Positions 1 through 10,500 of a stretch of 64,000 nt of DNA are shown here, one piece after another; positions within the stretch are counted from its first letter, which is position 1; the number at the start of each line of letters is the position of its first letter. The position numbers and the translations under genes are program-made. The stretch comes from Vicingaceae bacterium (GTDB lineage: Bacteria; Bacteroidota; Bacteroidia; Flavobacteriales_E; Vicingaceae). The notes under the pieces were generated by a model. The model ran no database searches, was not told the DNA's origin, and worked only from the letters and a program-made list of their open reading frames with translations. The stretch spans positions 1-64,000 of the forward strand of contig JAGYIE010000001.1 in the NCBI GenBank assembly GCA_018402765.1, read 5' to 3'.

Positions 1-69
1 ACTGCAACCCCCATCAATATCGCTCCAAGGAGCCTAACCGTAAACATGTTTATTTATCTAGGGCTTTAA
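1..69 (+). CDS. 3' end of a tail-collar-like secreted protein (partial)
   Basis: The first 22 codons in frame 1 read into a TAA at 67-69 and end in PINIAPRSLTVNMFIYLGL. This matches almost residue for residue the C-terminus of the complete gene that starts 10 bases later (PINITPRSLSVNMFVYLG). It is therefore the end of an upstream paralogue whose body lies outside the window. The pair is a tandem duplication, probably co-transcribed. The C-terminal motif resembles the last strand of phage collar-type domains. Confidence 0.8.
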   Translation, partial: TATPINIAPRSLTVNMFIYLGL

Positions 70-79
70 TCTAAACACT

Positions 80-1006
80 ATGAAAAAAATCATTTATACC
101 CTTTTAGTTTTGTTTGGCGCAAGTCAAGTACAAGCCCAAGTTGGTATCGGGACGAATAATCCTGACAATTCGGCCATGTTGGAGGTAAAAACCACAGAGC
201 GCGGTGTATTGTTCCCACGCATGACAAGTGCGCAACGGACGGGAATTGCATCTCCTGCCAATGGCTTGTATGTTTTTGATACGAATACAAATTCACTTTG
301 GTATTATAACGGCACGTTATGGATTAACACAATAGCAGAGGCTTCTCTTGGTGATGTTAAATCTGGGTTTCAAACAGCGGATCATTCCGGTTGGATCATC
401 CTGGATGGAAGAGCTGTCAACACCTTATCTGCCAACCAACAGGCTGTTTCCATTTCATTGGGGTTCACGACAAACTTGCCGGATGCTTCCTCTGCCTATT
501 TGGTGCAAAACGGGTCCGGAATGGGGGCAGTGGCTGGAGCCAACACCACCACACTCACTCAAGCGAACTTGCCGAACGTGACGTTTAATGGAACTGCTGC
601 GAATGCTGGAAATCATTCGCATACTACTGATCCAGCTCCGGTGAATACTTCAACAAGTGGTAATCACAATCATAGTGGCACTACTAATACAACAGGGAAT
701 CATGTTCACAATATGACTTTTCAGAGAAATCAACAAGATCACGGGATAACAGGAAAAATTGGGGATAATGGTGAATATGGCGATGTTGCATCTTCCGGAT
801 CTATGCAAGCAGCTGGAAACCATTCACACTCAGTGACCACAGATACACAAGGCAATCATACGCATAGTGTTGATATACCTTCAACAACATCTTCTACAAA
901 CGGATCTCATATTCATACTGTAACCGTTTCTTCGGGTGGCTCTGCTACCCCTATCAATATTACTCCAAGGAGTTTGTCAGTTAATATGTTTGTTTACCTC
1001 GGTTAA
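80..1006 (+). CDS. Secreted phage-tail-collar-like protein with six HxH motifs
   Basis: A 308-residue protein with a Sec signal peptide (residues 1-19, ending QVQA). An N-terminal region typical of Bacteroidetes secreted fibre-like proteins follows (VGIGTNNPDNSAMLEV, residues 21-36), then a collar-like domain starting at GDVKSGFQ (91-98). Residues 175-285 are low complexity, rich in G, N, T and S, with six G[NS]HxH motifs at 179-181, 196-198, 208-210, 248-250, 260-262 and 277-279. The end (PRSLSVNMFVYLG) looks like a collar C-terminus. In phage T4 long tail fibre tips, HxH repeats from three chains bind iron along a needle; a similar trimeric tip is inferred here, not shown. It sits between a paralogue and a T9SS adhesin, suggesting a cell-surface role. 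Confidence 0.75.
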   Translation: MKKIIYTLLVLFGASQVQAQVGIGTNNPDNSAMLEVKTTERGVLFPRMTSAQRTGIASPANGLYVFDTNTNSLWYYNGTLWINTIAEASLGDVKSGFQTADHSGWIILDGRAVNTLSANQQAVSISLGFTTNLPDASSAYLVQNGSGMGAVAGANTTTLTQANLPNVTFNGTAANAGNHSHTTDPAPVNTSTSGNHNHSGTTNTTGNHVHNMTFQRNQQDHGITGKIGDNGEYGDVASSGSMQAAGNHSHSVTTDTQGNHTHSVDIPSTTSSTNGSHIHTVTVSSGGSATPINITPRSLSVNMFVYLG

Positions 1007-1018
1007 TAAATTAAGAAA

Positions 1019-4000
1019 ATGAAGAAATTAATAACACTTTTATTCCTTTCTCCAACGTTATTGTTGGCGCAAAGTCTTATCTCAACAGGAAACGAGATAA
1101 TATACGTAGAACCAGGAACGGCTATATCTTCGGTTAATGGATTTCATATGTCCGGAACTAGTTCTAATGTTTTATCAATTGAACAAGGGAACACACCATA
1201 TAACTTAGCCCCTGCAAGCCGCAGAGTTTTGGTAACCAACTCCGCTGCTCGTTTGGAGGTTCGGAATTTAGGTCGCACGCAAATTGCTAACTTTTATATG
1301 GATGTAGATTATGCAGCAACGCGCGTAATCGCTGATTTGCGTATTCAAAACACCAATTCTGCTAGTTCCTATAATGTGGGTTTGGAGCAAATTTCGCACG
1401 CAAATTTCAACGACATTCCTGTGGAATGGACAATTACGCGTAACGCATCGGCGCCATCTAATGTGCATAATTTGGTTTTTTTCTGGGGGAATGAATTAGA
1501 AACAGCACAAATTCCTGTAAAGCGGTTGTTTATTTTTGATAATGCTATAAATGAATGGGTTCAACTGCCTGATGCTAATACATCTGTAGATGAGTTTAAT
1601 AAAACACTTGTTTTTTCAGGTTTTCGTGGTGAACTCAATTCTACCAGATTCATGATTGCTCAAGCTGAGGCTAATGTTTTGCTTACAGGTAATTTATTGC
1701 CTTTTGATTTATGTTCTGCCGGAAGTAATTCTGTGCAAAGTTTTTCAGTTCAAGGTACTAATTTGTCTAATGCTTTGTCTGTTCATGCTCCCCTTGATTT
1801 TAGTGTATCGCTAATTCCTCAAGGCCCGTTCTTAGATTCTGTAACGATTAATCCAATTGGGTTTAACGTTCAGCCTACTGTCATTTATATAAAATTAAAT
1901 CAAGGGGCTACGTTAAATGGTTCTGCTACCATTTTAGCAAGTTCTAGCGATATTTTCTATGGAAATGTACAAGATAGTATAGTTATTAATGGAAATACGG
2001 ATACTATAAACCCTAGTATTATAGCCCCTTTGGATATTACAACTTATTTAGTTAATACCTGTAGGTTGTTTAATCTTGAATTGGGCGTACCAACAACTGC
2101 TGATAACTGTACAGTGGCATCTGTGATAAACGATGCACCAACAAGCTTTACAGTAGGAACTACCTCAGTAATATGGACAGTAACCGACGGATCTGGAAAT
2201 ACTGCTACAGCTACGCAAAATGTATTGGTAGTTGATACCGTTAAACCAACATTAGCAATTCCATTAAATCTTACCGTAAGTGCCAACAATGGTTGTGATG
2301 CTACGGGAGTTCAGTTAGGAAATGCGACAGCTGTTGATAACTGTGCAATAGCATCGATCACCAATAATGGATTATCAGCATATCCAAAAGGAGTGACCAA
2401 TGTAACATGGACCGCAGTAGATGTCAATGGAAATATTACTACAGCTATACAAACAGTAACGGTAATTGACAACAGCAAACCATTAATGACTGTACCGTCA
2501 AATTTAGTTATCGCAGCGAATGCAAATTGTGAAGCAGTAGGAGTAAACCTTGGAACTCTAATAGCTTCAGATAATTGTGGAACAGTAACCATAACGAATG
2601 ATGCACCCTTAGCCTTCCCAATGGGAATGACTACCGTAACTTGGACAGCGATTGATAGTGTAGGCAATAGCACTACAGGAACACAAACCGTTCAGGTAAA
2701 CGATAGCACAGCCCCAACAATTGCAGCTCCGTCAGCAGTTACACTATACACCAACAATGGCTGTTTTGTAATGAACCCATCATTGGGCGTACCAACAACT
2801 GCTGATAACTGTACAGTGGCATCTGTGATAAACGATGCACCAACAAGTTTTACAGTAGGAACTACCTCAGTAACATGGACAGTAACCGACGGATCTGGAA
2901 ATACTGCTACAGCTACGCAGAATGTATTGGTAGTTGATACTGTTAAACCAACATTAGCAATTCCATTAAATCTTACCGTAAGTGCCAACAATGGTTGTGA
3001 TGCTACGGGAGTTCAGTTAGGAAATGCGACAGCTGTTGATAACTGTGCCATTTCATCGATCACCAACAATGGATTATCAGCATATCCAAAAGGAGTAACC
3101 AATGTAACATGGACCGCAGTAGATGTCAATGGAAATAGTACTACAGCTATACAAACAGTAACGGTAATTGACAACACAAAACCATTAATGACTGTACCGT
3201 CAAATTTAGTTATCGTAGCGAATGCAAATTGCGAAGCAGTAGGAGTAAACCTTGGAACTCCGATAGCTTCAGATAATTGTGGTACGGTAACCATAACGAA
3301 TGATGCACCCTTAGCCTTCCCAATGGGAATGACTACCGTAACTTGGACAGCGATTGATAGTGTAGGCAATAGCACTACAGGAACACAAACCGTTCAGGTA
3401 AACGATAGCACAGCCCCAACAATTGCAGCTCCGTCAGCAGTTACACTATACACCAACAATGGCTGTTTTGTAATGAACCCATCATTGGGCGTACCAACAA
3501 CTGCTGATAACTGTACAGTGGCATCTGTGATAAACGATGCACCAACAAGCTTTACAGTAGGAACTACCTCAGTAATATGGACAGTAACCGACGGATCTGG
3601 AAATACTGCTACAGCTACGCAAAATGTATTGGTAGTTGATACCGTTAAACCAACATTAGCAATTCCATTAAATCTTACCGTAAGTGCCAACAATGGTTGT
3701 GATGCTACGGGAGTTCAGTTAGGAAATGCGACAGCTGTTGATAACTGTGCAATAGCATCGATCACCAATAATGGATTATCAGCATATCCAAAAGGAGTGA
3801 CCAATGTAACATGGACCGCAGTAGATGTCAATGGAAATATTACTACAGCTATACAAACAGTAACGGTAATTGACAACAGCAAACCATTAATGACTGTACC
3901 GTCAAATTTAGTTATCGCAGCGAATGCAAATTGTGAAGCAGTAGGAGTAAACCTTGGAACTCTAATAGCTTCAGATAATTGTGGAACAGTAACCATAACG

Positions 4001-6559
4001 AATGATGCACCCTTAGCCTTCCCAATGGGAATGACTACCGTAACTTGGACAGCGATTGATAGTGTAGGCAATAGCACTACAGGAACACAAACCGTTCAGG
4101 TAAACGATAGCACAGCCCCAACAATTGCAGCTCCGTCAGCAGTTACACTATACACCAACAATGGCTGTTTTGTAATGAACCCATCATTGGGCGTACCAAC
4201 AACTGCTGATAACTGTACAGTGGCATCTGTGATAAACGATGCACCAACAAGCTTTACAGTAGGAACTACCTCAGTAATATGGACAGTAACCGACGGATCT
4301 GGAAATACTGCTACAGCTACGCAAAATGTATTGGTAGTTGATACCGTTAAACCAACATTAGCAATTCCATTAAATCTTACCGTAAGTGCCAACAATGGTT
4401 GTGATGCTACGGGAGTTCAGTTAGGAAATGCGACAGCTGTTGATAACTGTGCAATAGCATCGATCACCAATAATGGATTATCAGCATATCCAAAAGGAGT
4501 GACCAATGTAACATGGACCGCAGTAGATGTCAATGGAAATATTACTACAGCTATACAAACAGTAACGGTAATTGACAACAGCAAACCATTAATGACTGTA
4601 CCGTCAAATTTAGTTATCGCAGCGAATGCAAATTGTGAAGCAGTAGGAGTAAACCTTGGAACTCTAATAGCTTCAGATAATTGTGGAACAGTAACCATAA
4701 CGAATGATGCACCCTTAGCCTTCCCAATGGGAATGACTACCGTAACTTGGACAGCGATTGATAGTGTAGGCAATAGCACTACAGGAACACAAACCGTTCA
4801 GGTAAACGATAGCACAGCCCCAACAATTGCAGCTCCGTCAGCAGTTACACTATACACCAACAATGGCTGTTTTGTAATGAACCCATCATTGGGCGTACCA
4901 ACAACTGCTGATAACTGTACAGTGGCATCTGTGATAAACGATGCACCAACAAGTTTTACAGTAGGAACTACCTCAGTAACATGGACAGTAACCGACGGAT
5001 CTGGAAATACTGCTACAGCTATGCAAAATGTATTGGTAGTTGATACCGTTAAGCCAACGATTATAGCACCATCAAATATTGCCTTATCAGTGGATTCAAA
5101 TTGCCAGGTTAGCGGATTAGCATTAGGTCGTGTAATTAGTTCAGATAACTGTGCAGTGGCTTCCGTAACGAATAATTCACCATCAGTTTTTGGAGTAGGT
5201 CAAACCATTATTACTTGGACCGTAACCGATGTAAATGGGAATATCGCTACAGCAGATCAGTTAGTAACAATCTCAGACATTACACCTCCTGTAATTACAG
5301 CTCCTTCAGACATTAGCGTAGCTACGAATGTAGGCTGTAGTGCAAATGGAGTAGTGTTAGGCACCCCAATTGCAACCGATAACTGTGCAGTTACGAGTAT
5401 TACGAATAATGCCCCTGTAACCTTCCCAGAAGGAATCACAACGGTAGTTTGGACTGCTGTTGATGCCAATGGAAATAGAGCTACTGCACAGCAAGTGGTC
5501 ACAGTAATAGATAGTACAGCACCAGTATTAACACCACCTGCAGATTTAGTTTACAACACGAACAATGGCTGTTTTGCAGTAAACGTTCCATTAGGGACCC
5601 CAATCGCTACAGACAACTGTTTCTTAGCAGCATTAACCAATAATGCTCCATCAAGTTACCCAATTGGAAATACTACCATAACATGGACAGCAACAGATGT
5701 AGAAGGCAATAGTACTACAGCAACACAATTGGTAACTATTGTTGACGCACAGAAACCGACGTTAATCGTACCTTCTGATATTGAAGTAAATTCGAATCTT
5801 GGATGTTCTGCCACAAATATTGCTTTAGGAAACCCTTTAGTAACTGACAACTGCGGTATAAAAAACATTAGTAATAATGCCCCAACGGTATATCCATTAG
5901 GTCAAACTACTGTTGTTTGGACTGTAGAAGATAGTAGTGGTAATATAACAACAGACAATCAATATGTATTGGTAAAGGATACCATAATTCCAAATGCCCA
6001 GTTTAGAGATATTACCATTAAACTAAACGCAGATGGCAGCGATTATGAAATAACAGTAGCAGATGTAGATAATGGAACTAGCGATAACTGTGGTATCCAA
6101 TCTATCGAGTTGAGTCAATATTTCTTTAATTGTATTGATTTAGGTCAGAATAGAGTTACAGCAACTGTAATTGATAATTATGGAAATGAAGTAGATAAGA
6201 GTTTTATCGTAACGGTGACACCGAGTAATGAGGATGTAGACTTTGATGGCATAGATGATGCCTGTGACGATGATGTAAATACAACTGTAGTAAAAGTACC
6301 CAATGGATTTACACCTGACGGCGATAATTTTAACGACTACTTTGTAATACCTGGATTAGGTCAGTATACTCAAGTAGAATTGGAAATCTTTAATCAATAC
6401 GGAAATAGAGTTTACCAGAGTAAAAACTACCAAAATGATTGGGATGGAACATCTAGTGTAACAGGCTCACCTGTAGATGATGATACTTACTTCTATGTAT
6501 TAACATTAGATGGAAAGGTCACAAAGCAAGGCTATGTTTACATTAATAGAATACGCTAA
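1019..6559 (+). CDS. Giant HYR-repeat surface adhesin, T9SS type B sorting domain
   Basis: An 1846-residue protein. Residues 1-18 are a signal peptide; about 20-330 are a non-repetitive beta-rich region. Then come about 17-18 HYR (immunoglobulin-like) domains of roughly 78 residues, each with a DNC motif and a W-T-V/A-D-x-x-G-N strand. The last about 85 residues (from VPNGFTPDGDNFNDYF) are the gliding-motility-type C-terminal domain (type B), which sends cargo through T9SS and usually needs a PorP/SprF partner. Such a partner starts 24 bases downstream. Four nearly identical 702-bp units plus a partial fifth lie inside the gene. Known HYR proteins of this build are surface adhesins; the ligand is unknown. 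The small reverse-strand open frames beneath the repeats are composition artefacts. Confidence 0.93.
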   Translation: MKKLITLLFLSPTLLLAQSLISTGNEIIYVEPGTAISSVNGFHMSGTSSNVLSIEQGNTPYNLAPASRRVLVTNSAARLEVRNLGRTQIANFYMDVDYAATRVIADLRIQNTNSASSYNVGLEQISHANFNDIPVEWTITRNASAPSNVHNLVFFWGNELETAQIPVKRLFIFDNAINEWVQLPDANTSVDEFNKTLVFSGFRGELNSTRFMIAQAEANVLLTGNLLPFDLCSAGSNSVQSFSVQGTNLSNALSVHAPLDFSVSLIPQGPFLDSVTINPIGFNVQPTVIYIKLNQGATLNGSATILASSSDIFYGNVQDSIVINGNTDTINPSIIAPLDITTYLVNTCRLFNLELGVPTTADNCTVASVINDAPTSFTVGTTSVIWTVTDGSGNTATATQNVLVVDTVKPTLAIPLNLTVSANNGCDATGVQLGNATAVDNCAIASITNNGLSAYPKGVTNVTWTAVDVNGNITTAIQTVTVIDNSKPLMTVPSNLVIAANANCEAVGVNLGTLIASDNCGTVTITNDAPLAFPMGMTTVTWTAIDSVGNSTTGTQTVQVNDSTAPTIAAPSAVTLYTNNGCFVMNPSLGVPTTADNCTVASVINDAPTSFTVGTTSVTWTVTDGSGNTATATQNVLVVDTVKPTLAIPLNLTVSANNGCDATGVQLGNATAVDNCAISSITNNGLSAYPKGVTNVTWTAVDVNGNSTTAIQTVTVIDNTKPLMTVPSNLVIVANANCEAVGVNLGTPIASDNCGTVTITNDAPLAFPMGMTTVTWTAIDSVGNSTTGTQTVQVNDSTAPTIAAPSAVTLYTNNGCFVMNPSLGVPTTADNCTVASVINDAPTSFTVGTTSVIWTVTDGSGNTATATQNVLVVDTVKPTLAIPLNLTVSANNGCDATGVQLGNATAVDNCAIASITNNGLSAYPKGVTNVTWTAVDVNGNITTAIQTVTVIDNSKPLMTVPSNLVIAANANCEAVGVNLGTLIASDNCGTVTITNDAPLAFPMGMTTVTWTAIDSVGNSTTGTQTVQVNDSTAPTIAAPSAVTLYTNNGCFVMNPSLGVPTTADNCTVASVINDAPTSFTVGTTSVIWTVTDGSGNTATATQNVLVVDTVKPTLAIPLNLTVSANNGCDATGVQLGNATAVDNCAIASITNNGLSAYPKGVTNVTWTAVDVNGNITTAIQTVTVIDNSKPLMTVPSNLVIAANANCEAVGVNLGTLIASDNCGTVTITNDAPLAFPMGMTTVTWTAIDSVGNSTTGTQTVQVNDSTAPTIAAPSAVTLYTNNGCFVMNPSLGVPTTADNCTVASVINDAPTSFTVGTTSVTWTVTDGSGNTATAMQNVLVVDTVKPTIIAPSNIALSVDSNCQVSGLALGRVISSDNCAVASVTNNSPSVFGVGQTIITWTVTDVNGNIATADQLVTISDITPPVITAPSDISVATNVGCSANGVVLGTPIATDNCAVTSITNNAPVTFPEGITTVVWTAVDANGNRATAQQVVTVIDSTAPVLTPPADLVYNTNNGCFAVNVPLGTPIATDNCFLAALTNNAPSSYPIGNTTITWTATDVEGNSTTATQLVTIVDAQKPTLIVPSDIEVNSNLGCSATNIALGNPLVTDNCGIKNISNNAPTVYPLGQTTVVWTVEDSSGNITTDNQYVLVKDTIIPNAQFRDITIKLNADGSDYEITVADVDNGTSDNCGIQSIELSQYFFNCIDLGQNRVTATVIDNYGNEVDKSFIVTVTPSNEDVDFDGIDDACDDDVNTTVVKVPNGFTPDGDNFNDYFVIPGLGQYTQVELEIFNQYGNRVYQSKNYQNDWDGTSSVTGSPVDDDTYFYVLTLDGKVTKQGYVYINRIR
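2081..5052 (+). repeat. 702-bp tandem repeat array, about 4.2 copies, inside the HYR adhesin gene
   Basis: Units begin at 2081, 2783, 3485, 4187 and 4889 with TTGGGCGTACCAACAACTGC, exactly 702 bp (234 codons, three HYR domains) apart. The fifth diverges near 5052. In the stretches compared, units 1, 3 and 4 appear identical. Unit 2 differs at several codons (SVTWT for SVIWT, IDNT for IDNS, VIVANA for VIAANA, GTPIAS for GTLIAS). The start of unit 5 shares the unit 2 variants. Length is a multiple of three, so copy-number change keeps the frame. Confidence 0.95.
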
Positions 6560-6583
6560 TCAAAACTCAAAAAAACTAAACCC

Positions 6584-7504
6584 ATGAATACGTTAAAAAA
6601 TCTTTTAAGTATAGTAGCAGTTTTTACGGTCTCACTTTCCTTCGGGCAAAGTGAGCCGAGCTACCGACAAAATCAATTCAATATATTGATGCTAAATCCT
6701 GCCCAAGCAGGAGCAACAGGCTATAATGATATTTCACTGCTTTCGTCGAGAGCATTAGGGGGCTTTACCGGTGCACCAAAAACGATAAACGCAACAGGTA
6801 ATTTTCGGGTGTCGAAGAACTTCGGTGCTGGAATTACAGTATTGTCACACCAACTAGGACCTGTAAAGAGCGTACAAGGAGCATTAAATCTATCATACCA
6901 TTTGGAATTGAGTAGAAAATACCGCTTAGCAGTTGGAATTAAAGGTATAGCATCCTCAGTAAATATTGATTTACCTTCTTTATCCACTACACGGTTAGAT
7001 GATCCGAATATGTCGAGAGCGCTATCTACAGGCACCCAGTTTGATGGAGGCTGGGGATTGTTATTTTATAGTAGTAAGTTTTACGTTGGCTTGTCTCAAC
7101 CAAGAGTAGCAAAAACGAAGTTCTTAAATGCAGATATGTCAGATTATATGTCGAGCAATAGTTTTATCGGTTACTTAGGAGGAGATTTTCCACTTAACAG
7201 AACGTTAGATATTCGACCTAATGTAGTATCTAGATATACGGAAGATTCACCATTATACCTAGAAGTAAATACGATTTTGACGTATGATAAAATGTTCGAT
7301 TTTGGATTATCTTATCAATTGAATAGTAATGTAGGTATGATTTTAGGATATGATATCAATCGCAAATTATATTTTGGTTATGCATATTCTTATCCAATAT
7401 CTGCATTGAATACGGTTTCTGTTCAATCGCATGAATTGGTTATACGGTTTAGAATTAACGAGCATTTGAGAAGTAGGTTTCAAGGCCCTCGTTTCTTCAA
7501 CTAA
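6584..7504 (+). CDS. PorP/SprF family type IX secretion outer-membrane protein
   Basis: A 306-residue protein with a signal peptide (cleavage after SLSFG) and the family's N-terminal signature (PSYRQNQFNILMLNPAQAGA, a run of beta strands with GAGITVLSHQLGP). Family members form outer-membrane beta barrels that attach or help export a T9SS type B cargo, as SprF does for SprB. The gene lies 24 bp after the HYR adhesin and 25 bp before the OmpA-like gene, so the three are very likely one operon and this is the dedicated partner of the adhesin. Confidence 0.93.
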   Translation: MNTLKNLLSIVAVFTVSLSFGQSEPSYRQNQFNILMLNPAQAGATGYNDISLLSSRALGGFTGAPKTINATGNFRVSKNFGAGITVLSHQLGPVKSVQGALNLSYHLELSRKYRLAVGIKGIASSVNIDLPSLSTTRLDDPNMSRALSTGTQFDGGWGLLFYSSKFYVGLSQPRVAKTKFLNADMSDYMSSNSFIGYLGGDFPLNRTLDIRPNVVSRYTEDSPLYLEVNTILTYDKMFDFGLSYQLNSNVGMILGYDINRKLYFGYAYSYPISALNTVSVQSHELVIRFRINEHLRSRFQGPRFFN

Positions 7505-7529
7505 TTATTCTTAAAATCCCCACATAATT

Positions 7530-10500
7530 ATGTTTTTAAGAAACAGTGTTCTTATTTTCTGTTTTGCAGTCAGTACAATAGCAATTGCCCAACAAGAGAC
7601 GTATAAACTATTTCCCACATGTTTTTCAGACACCAATGATCAGTTTGGCGTTAGAAAGGTAGGTAATGAATTGTATGTATTGTCCAATGCATTCGATTCT
7701 GATAGCAATTTACTTATTGATAGGTATACCAATAAGCCCTATACCGACTTATACCTCGTAGACAGTTGTAAACTAAAAATAGCCACTTTGCAAAGTGCGC
7801 AAATAGGAGAAGAGGCTTTATTAAGTTCCCCGAAATACGACGGTCCCATTAGCAGCGATAAAGGAATGTCAATCATATTTTTTTCCAATAACAATGAGAA
7901 GTTGATTGGAGATAAGATGGGAATATTCTACTTAATCAAGACGGAGAATGGATGGAGTGAGAGTTTTTCATTTCCATTGAATTCAGAAAAGTATAATGTC
8001 ATTCATCCATTTTATAGTGAAGAAACCGGTCGCGTATATTTTGCCTCTGATATGCAACAAGGAAAAGGCGGTTTTGATATTTACAGCATAGAATTTGATG
8101 GAGTAGAATTTGGAAAGATATCATCAGAAGACAGCATAAATACCACATTTAATGAAACCTTTCCTCAATACGCACACGGTAGAATTTATTTTACTTCAGA
8201 TGGTCATAATAGTGTAGGAGGATTAGATGTTTTTTTTAGTCAAGCAGGAGAAATCATTCATCTACCGGAGCCAATGAATACAGTATATGATGATTTTGAC
8301 GTACATTTTATTGACAAATCAAGTGGTTTTTTATCTACAAATAGAGGATATGAAGGCGCTTCTGATCAAGTATATTACTTCATTCAATCAGCTCAAGAGC
8401 CAGCTGAACAGTTAATTGCCAAGAAGAAAGAGTTACTAGCTGCTCAACAAACCAAACTAAAGCTTACCGAAGAAGTTATTGAAGAGTTGGTATCGTCGAA
8501 TTCGGATAACACCTTGTATAAAGCGCTACATTTATCAGCCAACTCATTAATTGAACAACAAGACGCTATAGCCGATCAGCTATACAAATACGAATCTAGA
8601 TCTCAGGAGAAATTAGCAGCGATAAATAACGAGATAGAAGCTTTGATTTTGGCAGATGAGTCGATAGATTATACAGAAAAATCTTTTCGCTTGAGTGAAT
8701 TATCCACGATGGTTAATGGGTTAAATAAAAGTCAATCGACAGAAAAAAAGCAAAAATTACTACGCCAACTTTCAGATAAGGTACTATTAAAACTGGATAA
8801 TCAACCCACTAGTTTATTAATCAACTTGGCAAGTTACAAAAATGACCTAGCTAGTTTGGCGGAATTAGAATCACAGCAGAGAGAAGTTAATCAAGAGATT
8901 AATAGTTTGGCAAGTATCCTACAACAAGAAAGTGTAAAATCAGCTATAGAATCACCCGCACTAGCTCAGTTGATCGCTATCACAAGTTCTGACAATAATG
9001 CTGCAATAGGGTCATCAACTGAATCAAAAACATTAGCTCGCTTGAATCAAGAAAAAGCTGACCAAATAAAATTACAAGGGTATGAATCTCAACAGATGTT
9101 GCTTCTCGATAAATATAAGCGTCAGCGTGTAAACGATATTATATCAGATACAGCTAAAAGTGCTGAAGAAAAGCTGGCTGTAATCGGTCAGATTAATACA
9201 TTACTAGCATCTTCAGGAAGCTTTAAGAATACAGCTGAAATAAAAGCATTTGCAAGTCAAGCATCAGACATTCAGGAAAAAGCAGGTTTTAAATCTTCTA
9301 CTAATGCAACTAATGAGTTTAACGATTTAATTAAACTGGCCAATGAGCAGAGGTATATCATTGAAAAATCTAAAACTGATCCAACAATTCTAGCGAACTC
9401 TTCCGAAAATAATCAAGCAGTTCAGAAGGTATTAACATCTATAGAAAATAGTTTATTGAAGCAATTGGTTGCTGAAGGTAAGTTGAATCAAGTAAATACA
9501 GATAAAGTTGCACAAATACTGAACACGTATGCTCAACAGTTATCCAATACAAAGGAAAATCAAGAGTCAATTAGACTGACTAAGGAGTTAAATCAAGCCT
9601 TAATTACGGTAGATTCATCGCTGAATATTACAGAAGAGAAGCAATTGGAGTTATTGGCGAGTCAAAAAAATAGAACAGCATTCAAGCAATTCCATCAGTT
9701 AGAAAATCAGCTAGCATATGCAAATCTACAAGCATTATCGCTTGAAGGAGGAGAGAATAAGCGTAATGCTAATAAGTATGTTGGAATTGTTCAACTGCAT
9801 ACTCAACCATACCAAATGGGAAAATTAATTGTAAAAGATGCAGACGGGGCGATAATTGATTCACTACTTACAGACGAGAATGGGGTTTTTATGTATCATT
9901 CATTAAAATCTACAAATGTTACAATTGAGCCATTTAATTCTTCTGAGAGCGATGCAATAACTTTTTATGATGTAGACGGAGCTAATTTGGCAATTAATAA
10001 GATGGAGCAAATTTACAGCAACACAACCAAGGCTGACCATTCAGGGATTCTTGCTCAATTGCTAATTGATTCCCCGATAAAAAGTGAAAAAGGCAATGCT
10101 AATTTATCTCGCTTTATAGTAAGGGATGGAGCTAGTTCAGAGCATTACGCAAACGCTCATAGCGCAGAAAATAGCAATGTTAAGTTGAGTAATGCCTTCA
10201 TGACCACATTGATTGCAAATTATAAAATGCCAGCTATACAATTTAGGTTCGATTCTTATCAGGTACAACGAAAGTACGAGCAGGAATTAAATGAGTTAGT
10301 GAAATTCTTAGCAGACTATCATCAATTTGCAATAGTTGTAAAAGGTCACACAGATATAATTGGAGATGCGACATATAATCAATTGCTTTCGGAAAAAAGA
10401 GCAATAGCAGTTAAGCGCTATTTAGTTAGAAAAGGGTTATCAGACGAATCATTCGTCGTAAAAGGATATGGACCTAAAGAACCGGTATCATCTAATGATA

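Noticed and set aside
2081-5052. Regular repeats considered as a CRISPR array or VNTR regulatory region.
   Set aside because: The unit is 702 bp, protein-coding and in frame with HYR domains; there are no spacers or cas genes.
2044-5868. Repeated reverse-strand open frames of 81-120 codons under the HYR array.
   Set aside because: They repeat with the 702-bp period, are valine/threonine-rich translations of the antisense of HYR strands, and have no domain or start context.
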